From Synechococcales cyanobacterium PMM_0073 (lineage in GTDB: Bacteria > Cyanobacteriota > Cyanobacteriia > Elainellales > Elainellaceae): DNA of 5,898 bases. A program made the position numbers and the translations under genes. A model generated the notes under the pieces. That model worked only from the letters and a program-made list of their open reading frames with translations, was not told the DNA's origin and did not search any database. This document shows, in pieces, positions 5,195 to 5,898 of the stretch (its first letter is position 1; the number at the start of each line of letters is the position of its first letter). The stretch is taken from positions 1 to 5,898 of the forward strand of contig CASBQH010000130.1 in assembly GCA_949127695.1 (NCBI GenBank). Direction: 5' to 3'.

Positions 5195-5898
5195 ATGGAG
5201 CTAGTTTTTTCTGCCCTGATTGGGCTAATCGTGTTTTTGCTAGGGGCAGCCGTGGGCAGCTTCCTCAACGTCGTGATCTATCGAGTTCCCGCAGGGCTGT
5301 CGGTGCTGTTTCCGCCCTCGCGCTGTCCGCAATGTCTGCGCCCGCTCAAAGCCTATGACAACGTGCCGGTGCTGGGCTGGCTCTGGCTTAAAGGCCGCTG
5401 TCGCTTTTGCCGCAGCCGCATTCCAATCCGCTATCCGCTGGTCGAAGCCACGACGGGTCTGCTGTTTGTTGCAGTTTACTCGGCGTTCGACCTGTCGCTG
5501 CTGACCTTAGGCTACTGGGCGTTTTTGAGCTGGCTGCTGGCCTTATCCCTGATTGACCTCGACACCATGACGCTGCCCAACTCACTCACCCAATCAGGAC
5601 TGGTAGCGGGTCTGCTGTTTCAGGCTGGGTTGGGCTGGGCAGCTGGCGAATGGTCAGGCGCGGCTAGCTATCTGCTGGGTGGCGTTGGGGGCGCAGTGCT
5701 AGGGCTATGGCTGTTTGAGCTGATCACCCTGGCTGGATCGATGCTGTTTGGCCAAACGGCTATGGGCGGCGGCGATGCCAAGCTGGCCGCGATGATTGGG
5801 GCTTGGTTGGGCTGGAAGCTATTGCTGATTACTGGTTTTTTGGCCTGTGTGATTGGGGCATTTGTCGGGGGGGGGCGCGATCGCGCTAGGGATAATTA
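5195..5898 (+). CDS. pilD: Prepilin leader peptidase / N-methyltransferase (type IV), 3' end outside window
   Basis: This inner-membrane enzyme (aspartic peptidase family A24) cleaves the leader of type IV prepilins and methylates the new N-terminus; in cyanobacteria it supports pilus motility and DNA uptake. The 234 visible residues include GSFLNVVIYRVP (21-32), the zinc-type tetracysteine C44xxC47...C69xxC72 of the DiS_P_DiS domain, the first catalytic aspartate region LIDLDTMTLPNSLT (119-132, Asp121/Asp123), and the second, MGGGDAKLAAMIGAWLGW (190-207, Asp194), with several hydrophobic membrane segments. Start ATG 5195 has GAGG (5183-5186) 8 nt upstream. From residue 228 the frame reads RDRARDN, unlike the family; dropping one base from the nine-G run at 5867-5875 gives VGGGAIALGII, the expected continuation. 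The gene is therefore incomplete and possibly frameshifted. The frame ends with TA at the window edge, so a stop may fall there. It follows merR by 24 bp. Confidence 0.92.
   Translation, partial: MELVFSALIGLIVFLLGAAVGSFLNVVIYRVPAGLSVLFPPSRCPQCLRPLKAYDNVPVLGWLWLKGRCRFCRSRIPIRYPLVEATTGLLFVAVYSAFDLSLLTLGYWAFLSWLLALSLIDLDTMTLPNSLTQSGLVAGLLFQAGLGWAAGEWSGAASYLLGGVGGAVLGLWLFELITLAGSMLFGQTAMGGGDAKLAAMIGAWLGWKLLLITGFLACVIGAFVGGGRDRARDN
5867..5875 (+). repeat. Nine-G homopolymer inside pilD
   Basis: An uninterrupted run of nine G is the longest homopolymer I see in the window. It coincides with the point where the PilD frame departs from the family sequence, so it is the likely site of a +1 indel or slippage. 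Confidence 0.9.
5877..5884. other. HIP1 octamer
   Basis: GCGATCGC is the highly iterated palindrome of many cyanobacterial genomes. This is the only perfect copy I see here; partial relatives (GCGATCGA at 1-8, CGATCGCC at 724-731) also occur. It supports the taxonomic guess and lies one base after the nine-G run. Confidence 0.8.

Overview
The window most likely comes from a cyanobacterium, probably a filamentous one. I infer this from three things: the protein families (a FemAB-like DUF482 protein, a Cache-HAMP histidine kinase and a cyanobacterial-style prepilin peptidase), a moderately high GC content by eye, and one perfect GCGATCGC octamer (HIP1, typical of cyanobacterial genomes) near the right edge. 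I cannot name the genus. I see no tRNA, rRNA, CRISPR array, insertion sequence, phage gene or defence system. The genes look like ordinary chromosomal housekeeping and regulatory genes.

Layout from left to right: (1) the last 130 codons of a class III, PLP-dependent aminotransferase on the + strand. (2) Convergent to it with an 11-bp gap, a minus-strand pair: a standalone RibD-C type reductase (1726-2394), followed downstream by a FemAB-like/GNAT-fold protein (405-1607). (3) A 175-bp divergent intergenic region (2395-2569) with two adjacent perfect tandem duplications, small palindromes, and a strong Shine-Dalgarno sequence that fits a 9-codon leader better than the next gene. (4) A 668-residue membrane sensor histidine kinase (2570-4576) with no response regulator beside it. 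(5) A 180-bp gap (4577-4756) carrying three direct repeats spaced by 11 bp. (6) A MerR-family regulator (4757-5170), then 24 bp later the prepilin peptidase gene pilD (from 5195), which runs off the window.

The + strand half is regulatory and surface-related: an environmental sensor kinase, then a probable merR-pilD operon. If that operon is real, a possibly metal-responsive regulator would be co-transcribed with the enzyme that matures type IV pilins; this is inference from spacing only. The minus-strand pair joins a probable riboflavin-pathway reductase and an acyl/aminoacyl-transferase-fold protein with no obvious shared pathway.

The strongest anomaly is in pilD. A run of nine G (5867-5875) puts the reading frame into an atypical sequence, while eight G would restore the usual VGGGAIALG continuation. 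It is either an assembly or sequencing indel, a real frameshift, or a slippage site.
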